From Blasia pusilla (Eukaryota > Marchantiophyta > Marchantiopsida > Blasiales): 64,000 nucleotides of DNA. Numbering within the stretch: position 1 is the first letter of the stretch; the number at the start of each line of letters is the position of its first letter. Below are positions 11,011-26,035 of the stretch, piece by piece. Where the stretch lies: contig CM114272.1 of NCBI GenBank assembly GCA_050084515.1, positions 8,308,001-8,372,000 of the forward strand. Direction: 5' to 3'. A program made the translations under genes and the position numbers. Under the pieces are notes generated by a model. That model saw nothing but the letters and a program-made list of their open reading frames with translations, was not told the origin of the DNA and did not search any database.

Positions 11011-11555
11011 TGTGAAACCCGCAAACTATTATGACTCACTCGAGCCACTAGCTTTGCACTAGACAATATCCAAACCGGTGGGCATGCCCCCCACTTATCT
11101 CACTTGAGATCAACACTGAAAATAACCCGCACACTATGTCACCCCAACTAGTGGTAAACATCCATCCCACCAAGCTTCTACAATAGTCGCCATGGTCGTG
11201 CATGCACTCACCAACGCAATAATCCACGATGTATGTCACCCAAAAATCACCTCAAACATTCCATAAGCAAAGAAGGTAAGAATAAATTCTCTTGTGTAAC
11301 AGCTAGCAATCACTTCCTTTGTGGGTATGTTAGTAACACAACATGCAAAAGAACTCCATAGTTAAGCATACTCTAGAGGAATAGAACGGGATGGTGACCT
11401 TGAAGTTATGTTGAATTGCTGTCTCACAGTCACAAGAAGTCGGCTGCTTGGCTACATTTGTCCGCCTCGCGCTTTGACACCCTCTCACGCCCACTCGCAC
11501 CTTTCGACACCTCTCCCATCTCAAGCCTCATACACAAACGCTTAGATTCACATGA
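11011..11555 (-). other. Probable 5' leader of family B (no gene seen)
   Basis: This is upstream of the B gag start on the minus strand. Short overlapping frames (11048-11239, 11330-11524) show no known domain. A weak similarity to 26730-26800 (ATTTTCAGTGT and CACCGG blocks) upstream of the other B gag suggests element leader sequence. No LTR boundary could be recognised. Confidence 0.3.
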
Positions 11556-11559
11556 GACC

Positions 11560-12830
11560 AAGATGGGAATTGAACTTGCCGGATTCTCGCTGCACCAAAA
11601 GACACTACTCATGATAGAAAAGGGCGATTTGGATTGATCCCAATGGGAATTTGGGTTCATATTGTTGTTCTTACAACTCGCCCTAAAACTTGGGCGCCTC
11701 AAAACTCTTCATCCGAAGAGTGCTTAATTGGAACTTCGCTCAATGCTCTGGCTCACTCTTTCCTACACTTTAAGGATGACGGAATTTGAACTTCGCCCCA
11801 ATTGCTCCTCCTCCTCTTTGCTTCACACGCCCACTCGCGCCTTGGTAGAGCTTAGCCCACTTGACACCGCGGATTGGAATAAGAATTTTAGTTATGATTC
11901 TCCTCCTTCCTCTCGAACGCCGTACAAAATTGAGAGTCACGCCGACCACATTCTTGGGCCGTGCCAAAAGGAATCAAAATTGAGTTTTGATTGCCTTCAC
12001 TATCCTCCACCTCCCCCCGCGTTAACTATAACCGAGGAGCGTAATCAAAACTAGAGTTCTTATTGCCTCGCTCTCCCGCCATCTTCACCTCCCTCAGAGA
12101 AGACACACCACAACTCAGAGTGGAATGGGAATTAGAGTTTCGATTGCCTCCTTCCTTCCTCTTCCACCTCCTCTTGTAGATAAGACCCACAAGTGAAGAG
12201 CTGAATGGGGAACTAAAGTTCCAATTGCCTCATCACTTCACTTCACTTCACTTCACTTCCCTACGCCACAAGCATTGTGTCATCAGAGTCGTGTGTAGTT
12301 TAGACACTCCACTATTCTCTAATCGAGAAAGAATTGGAACTTGAGTTCCAAATCCTTGCTTCCTTTATCACTCCCGGGCCGCCAATCTCTCAGTACATCG
12401 CCGAGATGACCACCATGCATTGAACCACGCCTTAGCTCAATCAGGCTTTAAAATGGAACTTGAGGTCCAAATCCTTTTATGCTCCTTGTCACCCTTGCCG
12501 CTGCCCGCCGTCGTGGCCGCGCCCTTTAGGTGACTCCGGCCTCTTGCTATCTAATCATAACTTCAGTTCTGATTCCTACTTTGCCACTCCGCCCAAACCG
12601 CTTCTGGGAGGGGATCTTCAATCGTAACTTAAGTTCTCATGTCTCCCTCAACTCCACTAACTTTGTGATAGCATTCTAGCCATAATTCCTAACGGCCCAA
12701 ATAGTGGCGCTTAGTTCCTCCACACTACCGTACCCAAACCTTTCAACCTCTCACCAAGGGAAAGCTACACTTCCTTGCTTGAACCACATTCACCAACAAG
12801 GGAAATCGGAACTTCATTCCGATTGAATGG
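11560..12830. repeat. Diverged array of spaced quasi-palindromes, period about 80-120 bp
   Basis: About 14 copies of a core of the type GGAACTTNAGTTCCNATT followed by a CCTCC-rich tail recur at roughly 11563, 11643, 11729, 11780, 11876, 11970, 12043, 12127, 12208, 12328, 12454, 12556, 12624 and 12804. The best copies are GGAACTAAAGTTCC (12208) and GGAACTTGAGTTCC (12331), nearly self-complementary. Each core is followed by pyrimidine-rich sequence, then CG-rich filler. On the minus strand some units read EAIGTLVP, EAIETLIP and EAIRTLVL, so it may once have been coding. Family unknown. Confidence 0.6.
12233..12260. repeat. (CACTT)n microsatellite
   Basis: About five and a half copies of CACTT/ACTTC run without interruption inside the palindrome array. 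Confidence 0.9.
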
Positions 12831-12979
12831 AGAGCTCTCCTCCTCCTCACCTTCTCACTTTCCAGAAGGGCTATCATTGTTTTGATGCCTTCGCATAAAG
12901 AGCTCCAAAGTTGCTGCTCTTCTACCTTTCCACACCGCGCTTCCGCTATGGGGAATATTTTTGAATCTTCACAAATCAC
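12743..12979 (-). pseudogene. Unrecognised minus-strand coding fragment
   Basis: An open stretch of 78 codons has balanced composition and a charged helical segment (VEEQQLWSSLCEGIKTMIAL and LESEKVRRRRALHSIGM). It overlaps the last unit of the palindrome array; the FRFPLL piece is the translated core. I do not recognise a family. It may be an exon or gag-like remnant, or a chance frame. Confidence 0.25.
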
Positions 12980-14009
12980 CGCTTCTCGGTCTCATTTTCA
13001 ATTGACTCTCATGCAATCTTCCAATGGAAAATTCAGTTTCATAAAATTCCCACAATCAAACACCATTGTTCCTTCCTTACATTCACTTGCTTTGATTTTC
13101 CTCATGCCCAACATTCATCAAATTTACCTGTAATCGCATACTCACTCAAAATCAGCAACAGTGCCCACGACTTGCCGATTTTGCCCACACTCAATCAGTC
13201 ACGTATTGACACATATTTCTCACCATAATTATCTCAGACCTTTGTCCCTTACTAACTGCTCCTTCAATTGCTCCACTTTAAGCAATTCCACGAGGGGATT
13301 GAGCTCCCCTCTTCAAATCCTATCAACCACTGCTATGCCAGATTTCACCAAACATCTCACTTTGATTTCAACTCGCCCCCCCATGTTCTCTCGCATGGTC
13401 AAGATACACCAGCTTGCACCATGCAAACCTCAAGATTACCACAATTGTGCCTCCTGACACCACAAATTGAGTCCGCCTTTTCTTCTATCTTAACGAGCGC
13501 AGCATCTCCTTTTAGGATATATAAAGTTGAATATGGATCAGAATTTCGATGAAATTTGTAATCAACCGTGCTTCATCCAAACAACCATACTCATGATTCG
13601 ACACGACTAGTGTAATAAGAAAGAAAGTATACAAAAGGATTTTAAAATATTCCTTATTCATAACTCCTAGCTCACTCTTCAAGAGAGAATCTAGGCTCAA
13701 TACATGCACGTTGCATTGTATCATTGATCCCAACAAGGGTCTCATCTTAAGGAGATGAGCTCCAAATGAGAGTCATCCGAGATATATCCCCTTGGCCACT
13801 TCATGGGTGATTCAGACATTGTGTCACTCTCCGGCCCTAAAGGTGTCACTACTAATCGTAGTACACCCATACTAGCTCCCTAACAACTACACATGGTCCC
13901 TTAAGAGACCAACTACCAACTAACCCACCACCCTATAGGTCCAAGAAAGAGCCATACATGGCTGGGAAGGCCAACTCCAAGGTTGCTACTTCACAAAGGA
14001 AGGTGACCC
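12980..14009. other. Unassigned sequence, no supported gene
   Basis: Short frames occur on both strands (13161-13457, 13268-13552, 13512-13745) but none shows a known motif or coding-like continuity. Composition is moderately AT-rich. No repeat unit or transposon end was recognised. Confidence 0.4.
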
Positions 14010-15283
14010 AATGATACCTACAATTTTGTAATCTTGAAGAAATGTATCTTTTTTATTGAACAAAGACTCTTGTACATTTGATTGGATTATTATATATTAT
14101 TAGGGAGAAGAATGTAAGATTAAGTAAAGCACAAAGCTCCTAAGACAAGGCGAGAGATGAAGATCAAGGATTTGGCTTTAGAGGAGAGGACTAAGTTTAA
14201 CGGTTAACGGCTCAACGGCTTAACAAAGCTTCAATGAAGATGTATTTAAGTTTCGTTTTGAAGGTACTTCGGCCATACGGAAGCACTCAAACAAGAACAA
14301 AGAATGAAGAGCTTCGCCCTCAAACGAAGAGGTAGAGCTTCGCCTTAGACCAAGAAGAAAGAAGTACTTTGGCCCAAACGAAGAGCGAAGCACGGGGCTA
14401 ACTAAGAGCAAGCACGAAGACGTAAGAAGAATGAAGAACTTCGGCTCCTCCGAAATTTAGCAATAAGCTCAAGATGATTGAGATTCGAACCGACATATAG
14501 TTTAAATAATTAGACTAGGGAAAGGGCGCACTTTGTATCAAGTTGGTAGTTAGAACAGCTTTTGTACCGCTGGATTCATAGGATCGAGGGAAGCTAAGAG
14601 AACCATAGATCAAGGTAGTTACAGAGACAAGAGACACCAATCTCACCAAGAACGCTTCGGATCATAGAAACGCCCTACTCGAGAATATTTGGGGTTAAAC
14701 GGATGTGTAAGCTATCATTATCATTCGCCATGAAGTCCTTATGTTAGAATGGTCCCGATAAGAAAGAAAGAAAAATTCTCCTAGCTTGTAGATACTTTGA
14801 AGTCTTCCATTCTTGATGGAGAAAAGCATTCATTCATTCATTCCGATGTGCGATGCTTATGTCGTCTGAACATTCTTTTTTGGGTGTGCTGAGTGAAGAG
14901 TGAATCAAGAGAACCTTTCATCAATGGAATAATCAATATAAAGTTGTATGAAATCGCTGACATGTAGTAACCCTCGCCTCTACCGATTGAGTTCCGGTAA
15001 GCAGAGAAGCCAACTTATTCTGAGGTCTCAGGAGGTTCTCGAGAGATGTCTAGAGAACAAATCAGCTTCTGAGCGTACTTCTGAAATTCCACTGAGAGAA
15101 TTGAAGAAGAAACATAGGTACTAAAAAGGATCAAGATGTTAATCGAATACTACATTTGAAGACATAATCAATTACACTTTTACAAATATAATTAGACATC
15201 AGATACTCTTTTTCATCCAACAATGATCCCTTGGGGATCGAACTCACAATTGGATCAGAATAAGAAAACACTTAGACATTACA
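14010..15283 (+). repeat. Solo LTR of family A
   Basis: It begins ATGATACCTACAATTTTGTA, a decayed TGTGATACCC start, and ends GACATTACA. It contains the AGCTCCTAAGACAAGG block, GATGTGCGATGCTTATGTC and the conserved tail GATCCCTTGGGGATCGAAC (about 15223). Length is about 1274 bp. Neither flank shows family A internal sequence or a polypurine tract, so I call it solo. No convincing target duplication was seen. Confidence 0.82.
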
Positions 15284-18146
15284 CCTACACTCGAGGTCAC
15301 CTTCAAGAGCAGTCATATATGACCTCTCAAAATAGGGAAGTACAAGACCCCTAAGGCCTTGACACTATCTCGCCCTACGCCTCATCTACCATGACAACTT
15401 AGATCTTAGACTAAAAACTATTATTCAATGCAGAATTCAAAAAGGAGGCTCTAGATTTCAAGCAAAACCAACCTCTTTAGGAAGGATGTGGCAAGGTTGT
15501 TTAATTTAGTGTGAAGAATAATCATGCTAGATTAGCTCCGCATGCCAAGGCACCATATGCATATTCCCCATGGAGATGTCATTGATCTATCCATCGACTA
15601 ATCGAGCTATCTCGATTGAGAGAATGAAGTTGGTGCATGATACTTATGGCCAACTTCCAAAATTTAAGCTATTACTTCGCATGTGGACAATCCAAAACCA
15701 CTTCATGTCTTGCTTGAGTTTGATGAAGTTATTATCCATCCCACACGCTGGTACATGAACCACCATTAAAATCAATTGTAACCACCGAGATTCGAGCCAA
15801 GCTTTCCATCTAATCATGCTCCGGGGTTCTAATCACACTCACTTTCATCATCATACTCCAACTACCAAGCAAGCAGAAGTGTACATCTTAGGTACTCATT
15901 CTCTACCAATACCGAGCAATTTTCTATACTATATTCATTCGGGCCAGTATGTGAATTTGTTTAGCTTCAATCACAAAATACTCAACTCATTTTTGTAGTT
16001 TGAATGCCAGATTTCATCACCTGCTACATTTAGATCGATGATTCCCCAATTTTTTCTAATCCAGCAGCCGTCAAGGAGGATATAGCTTTTAAACACAACT
16101 GATACTTTTCACCATATGGCCTACCTTATTTTGCATTTTGTTATGTTTGGTATAATGTATGCTTATGATATCATGCGCCTTGTGCTTAATTACTTTCTAG
16201 TTTTCCTCCTAATCACTTAAGGTTACCACATAAGCAACTGCTAGGGTTTTGGTTTCAAGTAGATCACCTATACTTTTACCACCCATCCATCAATTCTATG
16301 ATCTTGTCGCTTTTATTTTCTACCTCCAAATGAAAATAGGAAGATATTTTTGTTCCATGGAGTTAATGGTATTCGCTTCCATTACCTATATTCTTTGCTA
16401 TCTCATTTCTCTACTATTTGTACTTTGATTTTACAACTCAATTAGCTCTACTTATGTTTTGCTTTAAGGCGCAATCTTCTCTTCCTTCATCCTTTCACAA
16501 GCTTATTTCCATTAAAAAAATCACTTATGTCTACTTTTTGTGTAATGTACGATAATTTAGATGAGAGTGAGAGCAAAGCCAAAACAACAAAAATTCATCG
16601 TAATTCCATCATCAACATCAATTCAACCATCTTCCAAGAACTTGAACACATTGTGCCTTCAAATCTACCTATAGGCAACTTCACACATGAGCATGGCAAA
16701 GTCCCTCTAAAGGTCCATCATCAACATCAATTCAACCATCACCAAAGAATTGACCACATTTGTGAGTTTCTGAATTCACTTCAGTAGGCAACTTCTACAC
16801 ATTAGCATGGCATAGTCCTCTAAAGGTGTACAAGCCAATTCCATCATCATTTACAAAGGCAGCATAAAATAGGTCACTTTTTCTATCTACTAGACTTGAA
16901 CCCAATACTCAATTCCATTCAAAGATAACATAGACCTTCAAGGATGTTTTGCTCTAGCTCAAGCATATCATAGAGACTGAAGCCGAATAAATTCCAGGTT
17001 TTGTGGATATAGGGATTCACATCAGGAAATGAAATATTGAGAAGAAAGTTTTAGTATTGTGAAGATATTCTCATGAATCAGACTATTGTATCATCTCCAT
17101 TCCTTATATATTTCCTAATAGGAAATCATGACACATATTTAGTAAGAATAAGCCTTCTTGTTAAAAGGCTCTATTCCATGTATCCTTCTTTAATTAGTGA
17201 ATATTATTGCTATTCGTGCCTTAAGTGTTCTTTGGAGACCCTTTTTTATCATCCTGACTTTATCTTATATTTTTAGATGTGCCAACTCTACAATCTTGTC
17301 ATATTATGCATTTGATGATCTTACATGTGCATCAACCGCATTCATTGTTCTCGCTTCACGCCTCTCCTCGCCTTGCTACAAGTACAATATTTCTCATGCA
17401 ACACAATTTTATAAGAAAGTGCTACTTGAGCCATGCCACTACTTCTAGTGTGGTACCATTTCGGTGTATCTCATCATAAATTAACGGATTTTTTTCATAT
17501 TTATTACGTATAGGAAATTGATATCTACGAAGATGAAAGGTAAGTTTGAGTCCGACGCAATGAACACAAAGGAATGCGCCGGATGAAAAAACTTGATCTC
17601 CAATATTTCTCCCTCAGAATGATCTCAATATCTATGACATGTGGCATGAAGGTCTAAATCACCTACCAGGTCCCATTTGCTTGTCCTTTTGCTCTAATCA
17701 TGATTACAATAAATATGATTTTGCGCCCTATTTTTAAGGACAATAAATGTGGCGGTAGACCTGATGGTAAGCATGTATTGAGAAACCTCGTGGGATGTAT
17801 ATATAACGCATACCCTCATCGGAAACAAAAACTGCACTAAGATAAATATGCTCCGCTATTTGCAAAAAGATTCATATGTAAGTGTATTTTAATAAGGTCC
17901 AAGTGACCTTCTTATGAAGAATTGAGAGTTGAATGGAAGAAATAGAGAAAATATATTTGTTTCTCCGTGGAATCGAGACATGACTTCCGCATTGATTTTT
18001 CCATCCACATCTCCTATTTCTAGGTGTCACAGTTAGCTGTATCCCTAATGAAATTCTTTATCACTTAAATCATTCCAAATTAGTCCTATTACAAATTACA
18101 TGTAATGAGATCGCTGATATTGTTAGTTTTGGATACTATATCATGA
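15284..18146. other. AT-rich unassigned sequence before the assembly gap
   Basis: Only short frames without motifs are present (for example 15570-15758, 16527-16787, 17197-17448). The stretch contains one tandem duplication (16606-16827) and a TATATATAA near 17798 with nothing recognisable downstream. I see no gene or transposon here that I can support. Confidence 0.4.
16606..16827 (+). repeat. Two-copy tandem duplication, unit about 110 bp
   Basis: CCATCATCAACATCAATTCA begins both copies (16606 and 16715), and both end with GCATGGCA-AGTCC-CTCTAAAGGT. The copies differ by substitutions and small indels in the middle. Confidence 0.8.
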
Positions 18147-18646
18147 NNNNNNNNNNNNNNNNNNNNNNNNNNNNNNNNNNNNNNNNNNNNNNNNNNNNNN
18201 NNNNNNNNNNNNNNNNNNNNNNNNNNNNNNNNNNNNNNNNNNNNNNNNNNNNNNNNNNNNNNNNNNNNNNNNNNNNNNNNNNNNNNNNNNNNNNNNNNNN
18301 NNNNNNNNNNNNNNNNNNNNNNNNNNNNNNNNNNNNNNNNNNNNNNNNNNNNNNNNNNNNNNNNNNNNNNNNNNNNNNNNNNNNNNNNNNNNNNNNNNNN
18401 NNNNNNNNNNNNNNNNNNNNNNNNNNNNNNNNNNNNNNNNNNNNNNNNNNNNNNNNNNNNNNNNNNNNNNNNNNNNNNNNNNNNNNNNNNNNNNNNNNNN
18501 NNNNNNNNNNNNNNNNNNNNNNNNNNNNNNNNNNNNNNNNNNNNNNNNNNNNNNNNNNNNNNNNNNNNNNNNNNNNNNNNNNNNNNNNNNNNNNNNNNNN
18601 NNNNNNNNNNNNNNNNNNNNNNNNNNNNNNNNNNNNNNNNNNNNNN
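18147..18646. other. Assembly gap (exactly 500 N)
   Basis: A run of N with a round length of 500 indicates a scaffolding placeholder of unknown true size. Frames that cross it are artefacts. Confidence 0.99.
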
Positions 18647-21845
<3,199 letters not shown>

Positions 21846-22560
21846 CTAGTGGTGTTGTTTCTTCAAAAAGAAAGATTTAATTTTAGTGGAATTGACAAAG
21901 AGGTCCAATTCAGCCAAAGATCCAACAACAACTCTCGCCCGTAAGATTTGATCCAAAGACGCCGACCATCTCAACACTTGCTGCTTTTTCTCCCGCGTAA
22001 GAGTGTCCAAAATCTCGCCAACGTTTCCAACACGCTTTCGCCAATTTCTAGAAGGATACATCTCCATTTTCACATTTTTCGTGAGATTTGGGGGTTTCTT
22101 CTTCTAATCATAACTTTCTCCTTCCGCGCTTTGGCCAATCCCGCTTACTCTATAGCATCCAAGGGTTCTTCTCTTTGACCTCATCACACCCCTCTTCTTC
22201 TACGCCTTGTCCGCCTCTTTCCAATTTTTGTTGTTCTTTGGTGAGAGAAAATTTTCTTGTTCTTTGGCAAGCTTTTTGTAGAGCAAGTTTTTCCTCCAAC
22301 TCTTGCTCTTGCATATCGCTTTCTCTCCCTCTCCTCACCCCCGTATGTCCGCGTTTGGGGGTCGGCCAGATAAGCCGAATGAGGAGTCGAAATGACTTGG
22401 GACCAAGCTCCCACTCTTTTTTGGGCTTGGTCCTTTTTAAATCCTTGAGTCATGATACAAGTCGGTGATGTCTTAAGAATTGCACATGAGCTAAACGTTG
22501 GAGGCATTGTTTTGCCTTTGGAAAGATGGGCAAGAAGACACAATTGAAAGATGGGCAAGA
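21846..22560 (-). pseudogene. Unrecognised minus-strand protein remnant with charged coiled-coil-like segment
   Basis: Two coding-like frames follow each other. 22338-22150 encodes a Glu/Lys/Gln-rich helix (EQELEEKLALQKACQRTRKF, then SLTKEQQKLERG). 22073-21846 encodes NWRKRVGNVGEILDTLTREK followed by a hydrophobic/acidic helix and FVNSTKIKSFFLKKQ. A third frame, 22558-22184, overlaps. The composition looks like real protein, but I do not recognise a domain. Stops and frame changes show decay. It may be part of a retroelement ORF. Confidence 0.35.
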
Positions 22561-22570
22561 AGACTCAATC
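22521..22570 (+). repeat. Two-copy tandem repeat of about 24 bp
   Basis: GAAAGATGGGCAAGAAGAC occurs twice in a row with the spacer ACAATT between copies. Confidence 0.85.
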
Positions 22571-22769
22571 TCACCCCTCATCCTCACACCTGAAAATTTT
22601 TCCACCTACAATCATCACCTTCCAACTCAAGGGAATGCGACTAACCGTCACAACAATGGCGCACACACGTTAGGTCGCTTTCATCGCCAACCGCCTAGGT
22701 CCCTCTAAAAGGAGAGCTCTCGCTTAATTGTAGGAGATGAAAAATGAGAAGCTCACAAGCTGGTCCTTA

Positions 22770-23282
22770 AAAGTCACACCTCTTCCTAGCCTAACTACTC
22801 TAACGGGTGGGTCGCTGGAATCGCAGACATGCCTTGTCTTCACTACAAAGTCGGGACCTCTTCTTCTTTCCAAGACTAAGCTCTCGCTCATGTGTGAAGT
22901 GCCTTAGTCTTCATCTTCTAGTACTTTGTACCTGCGTCTTGCAGCTTTTGTTGAAGAGCTAAGTACTTCAAGAATAGGTTCTTTATTAGTGCTTTGTTGT
23001 CTTTGCCGAGCTTCTCTCTTGGTCTTTAGACTGCACGTTACTTTCATTTCCCTCTCCTCCAAGATAAGTCCTTGATTTTCCATCACTCTGCCTTTTCCTA
23101 GGAGCTTCATAGTCAATTCCAATACCCTCCATTCTCCCATAACACATACTTAATATTGAAGACTCCCTTTATATACAAGCTTTACTTCATATAGTCTTGA
23201 GTCTTCATTCTTGAAGACTTCTATACTCTTTTGATACAAAAATGGACATATCCTCAAAAGTTGCAAAATTGTAGGTATCACA
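22770..23282 (-). repeat. Truncated family A LTR (5' part)
   Basis: The right end TAGGTATCACA is the reverse complement of the LTR start. Leftward, the GAAGAGCTAAGTACTTCAAG, TTTGTTGTCTTTGCCGAGCTTC and CTTTTCCTAGGAGCTT blocks match the 5' portion of the other family A LTRs. The LTR tail with GATCC-CTTG-GGATC is missing, so the copy is truncated at about 22770. Confidence 0.75.
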
Positions 23283-24023
23283 CTAACACGAACTAAGGTG
23301 AGAAGATATTGTAACAAGAGATCTTAAGAAGGAAATAAGAAGAAATGAAGTTAACCCTAAGTTGTTAGAAGCCTAAACTTATGAAGTTGTTCAAGCATGC
23401 CGTTGTCCAAAGGCTAGAAATCTCTCTCTTTCGCAAGACTTACTCTTCATTTTTCTTAGAGCTTTGTGGAGGGCTTTGTGTGTGAAAGTAGAAGAAGGGC
23501 ACGTGGTATAAGCGCACTGAGTGGGAAGTATCCGACTCGACTTGATCGGTGAATGTATGCCTTGTGAGTTATTTGTTTTGCTGAATACTTGTGCGTTTTT
23601 CTAAAAAACTGTCAGACACTTTGTTTCATTTCTGTTGTGTTGAGATTTTCCACGAATTGTAGTGTTTTGAGGCAATGCGTCACCATTTAGGGTGGCGATT
23701 GATATTCATAAGGCGATTTCTATCAATCTTTATGTGTTAGCGTGGCATTGTGAGTATATCCTGCCAGCCGCCCGATTCTTGAGTCTAGCTAGTGGTATTC
23801 TTGCCAGTGCTTTAATCTTTCTCGCTCTATTTCACTAGTAGGTTCTATACAATAAATACATCACCCATCCATCCCACCCCACCACTCATTGACTTGATTT
23901 TTCCTCCGCCTCCACTTAATACTTATTCAATTCATCGTCATTACATCTCATATAAAAGACATCGATAGCCAAGGAATTCCCATCTTTGCCTCTCCACTAT
24001 TACTCCAAGAACAAACATGGATC

Positions 24024-24026
<3 letters not shown>
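23283..24026. other. Unassigned non-coding sequence
   Basis: No open frame with coding character is present. The sequence is T-rich on the plus strand with a short hairpin (ATTGATA...TATCAAT near 23697). No transposon end was recognised. Confidence 0.35.

Positions 24027-24055
<29 letters not shown>
24027..24055. repeat. (TC)n microsatellite
   Basis: About 14 uninterrupted TC units are present. The minus strand reads as an Arg-Glu run, which creates part of a false open frame. Confidence 0.95.
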
Positions 24056-24059
<4 letters not shown>

Positions 24060-24156
24060 TGGAATACGGGCAGCAAAGCAGGGATGCCAACACCAAACAA
24101 AGGGATAGGCTTGAAGTCGCATAAACCAAGGCGCTTTGGGTATGATGTCAACCTCA

Positions 24157-24594
24157 TCAAAACAACCCGAGTTGGTGTGAGATCAGAACTAGGTGTGGAA
24201 CCCTTGGAGGATAGACGTGACATTGCCAAGTTGAAATGGCGGAGGCAACGGAGACAATGAGTGCCCTCCTCTCATATGGTACCTTCTTCACTTGCTTCTC
24301 TACACCCATCCTAGTCTCAAGCACCATCCAACCAGCGCGGGGTCTATGGTTGCAAGGCCACGACTGTGCACTACTTAATGAGTACTTCCGCCATGATTTC
24401 CTTTGTCCCCTCCGCCTTGCCTTTTCCTTTGTTTGGTAATTAGTAACGATACAAAAGCTTTTGTTTACAAGCGAGCCATTACAATGCACGACTCGGTTGA
24501 AGCACAAGTGCTCCAATCTTCGGTCGATCCCTTGGGGTCTACGTGATATACATGGCGATCGAGCATGGTAAACACTCGGTAGTATAAGAAGCAA
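24157..24594 (-). CDS. Unrecognised 145-codon open frame (doubtful)
   Basis: One of the longer uninterrupted frames in the quiet part of the window. It is basic and cysteine-containing, with segments such as WMVLETRMGVEKQVKKVPYE. It has no recognised domain, signal peptide or membrane segment, and no splice or promoter context. It could equally be a chance frame. I give no function. Confidence 0.15.
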   Translation of the reverse strand: MLLILPSVYHARSPCISRRPQGIDRRLEHLCFNRVVHCNGSLVNKSFCIVTNYQTKEKARRRGQRKSWRKYSLSSAQSWPCNHRPRAGWMVLETRMGVEKQVKKVPYERRALIVSVASAISTWQCHVYPPRVPHLVLISHQLGLF

Positions 24595-25108
24595 GATACC
24601 ATAGTTTCACTTTACTTGTTTTTTTTTCCTCACTCTTGTACAAGGATGGAGTTGATTGATGTTGAGTAATTGATATAGTTTAGTGTCACTGGTGTGTGGA
24701 CTAGTCAGTGGCCTCAGAGGTCTTACAAGATAGTTAATGTTCTCTAGATTTCTGCAGACCTTTGCCAAAATTTAGCGATCTGAACCTGGTCTTGTCTAGC
24801 CATGAACTCAAGAGCACAAAGGGTGGATCTTTGCCACGATAAGGAAATTTGGTACTTATGTGATTGTGAAAACTCGTGGAAGAGAAGAGAATGTTCATCA
24901 TCAATGAGTCTAGAGTTAAAAATAACCGACTAATCATCTTTTGCCACAAATTTCTTACTCCGTGTGTAAATAATCATGAGGATTGTATCCGCCACGGAGG
25001 AGCCAAGGAATAGTGGTTCTAAGTCTTGATGAGTTGGTCCTATTGACAAAAAGCTGGGTGATTTTGTCCATTTCTTGATCTGATTGGAGTGGAGGATCGG
25101 GCGCAGTA
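24595..25108. other. Unassigned sequence, no supported gene
   Basis: Only one short minus frame (24734-24949) without motifs. Nothing recognisable as a transposon. Confidence 0.35.
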
Positions 25109-25215
25109 AGTAGTAAGGGGTGCCAAGGCAAGGCTAGTTACTAGAGTGAAGTTGTAACAAGGTAGCCTTTATTGAAGGTGCAAATGATCACCTCCTTTTC
25201 AGGAGAGACATGCAG
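25109..25215 (+). rRNA. Nuclear copy of the plastid 16S rRNA 3' end (decayed fragment)
   Basis: The order AAGGGGTGCCAAGGCAAGGC, TAGTTACTAGAGT, GAAGTTGTAACAAGGTAGCC (25148-25167), GAAGGTGCAAATGATCACC and CTCCTTTTCAGGAGAGACATGC follows the end of plastid/cyanobacterial 16S rRNA and the first bases of the spacer that follows it in plastid genomes. The anti-Shine-Dalgarno CCTCC is kept. Differences are largely C-to-T or G-to-A (GTCGTAAC to GTTGTAAC, GTGACTGG to GTTACTAG), as expected for an old methylated nuclear plastid insertion. The rest of 16S is not seen nearby. Not functional. Confidence 0.85.
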
Positions 25216-26035
25216 TTGGGCTTTTTCATTTTATGCTTTTTAAAACACATCGACAGGGATGATACTTGGTCGCCTCAATAGAGTTGGTGGCTAAAACCTC
25301 TATTTGGATCCGAGCAACGATTTTTTACGCCACGGCTTCAGCCGTGTTCAAAGTGATTATGCTTTAGGCTTCAGATCTTCTTTTTTGATCAAATCCAACC
25401 TTGCGTTGCATCTTGATGTGGGTGATTTTTGTAGTTCCATCTCGAGTTCTTTGAATTGTTATCTTTTAGGAGAAGTCTCAGACACTAATTTCAGTATTCC
25501 ATAGGATCATCAAGGGCCCTATTTTCAATGATTGTCCTCGTAGTATACCACCAAAGTGACAACCTTTGAACTTGGTCTATTTTTACACATCGTGACTTCA
25601 ATTGTGTGAGGGTGTTGAAATATTTCACGTGAGCAAAATTGTCATGACCATACGGATTATGTCGAGAGCATAGTGTGCTAGTAGAGGCCATACCTTATGT
25701 AGGCCGCAGTGTCTAGGTAGAGATGCATTTCATACATAGGGTTGGGGGTTACTCAGCTTGAGGGTGACTTTTCCAATAGGGCCCACTTAGGTTGAGGATA
25801 TAAGGTGGAATGCACTCAAAGAACAATGGGCTTCTCCCAAGCTTCGACCCAGATTCTCCCATCGTGGAGTGGGTCTGGCTCGATTGTATGTGATTCTATA
25901 CGTGTTTTATGACAGAGGTCTTTCACAGATTTCACTCAAAGAACGACGAGATCGATGGTAGCTTTGATTGTCAGGATCAATAGATCTCGGTTAGGGCTGA
26001 TTTGTACTCAGCCGTGGATGTTTGTGGCTTGTGGC
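25216..26035. other. Unassigned sequence after the plastid fragment
   Basis: I could not extend plastid similarity (trnI, trnA or the spacer body) into this stretch. Only short frames (25304-25504 plus, 25491-25691 minus) without motifs are present. Confidence 0.3.

Noticed and set aside
17798-17806. TATATATAA as a promoter
   Set aside because: AT-rich surroundings make it likely by chance and no gene follows before the gap.
25109-25215. Functional rRNA gene or bacterial contamination
   Set aside because: Only about 100 bp remain, with many transition-type changes, embedded in repeat-rich plant sequence.
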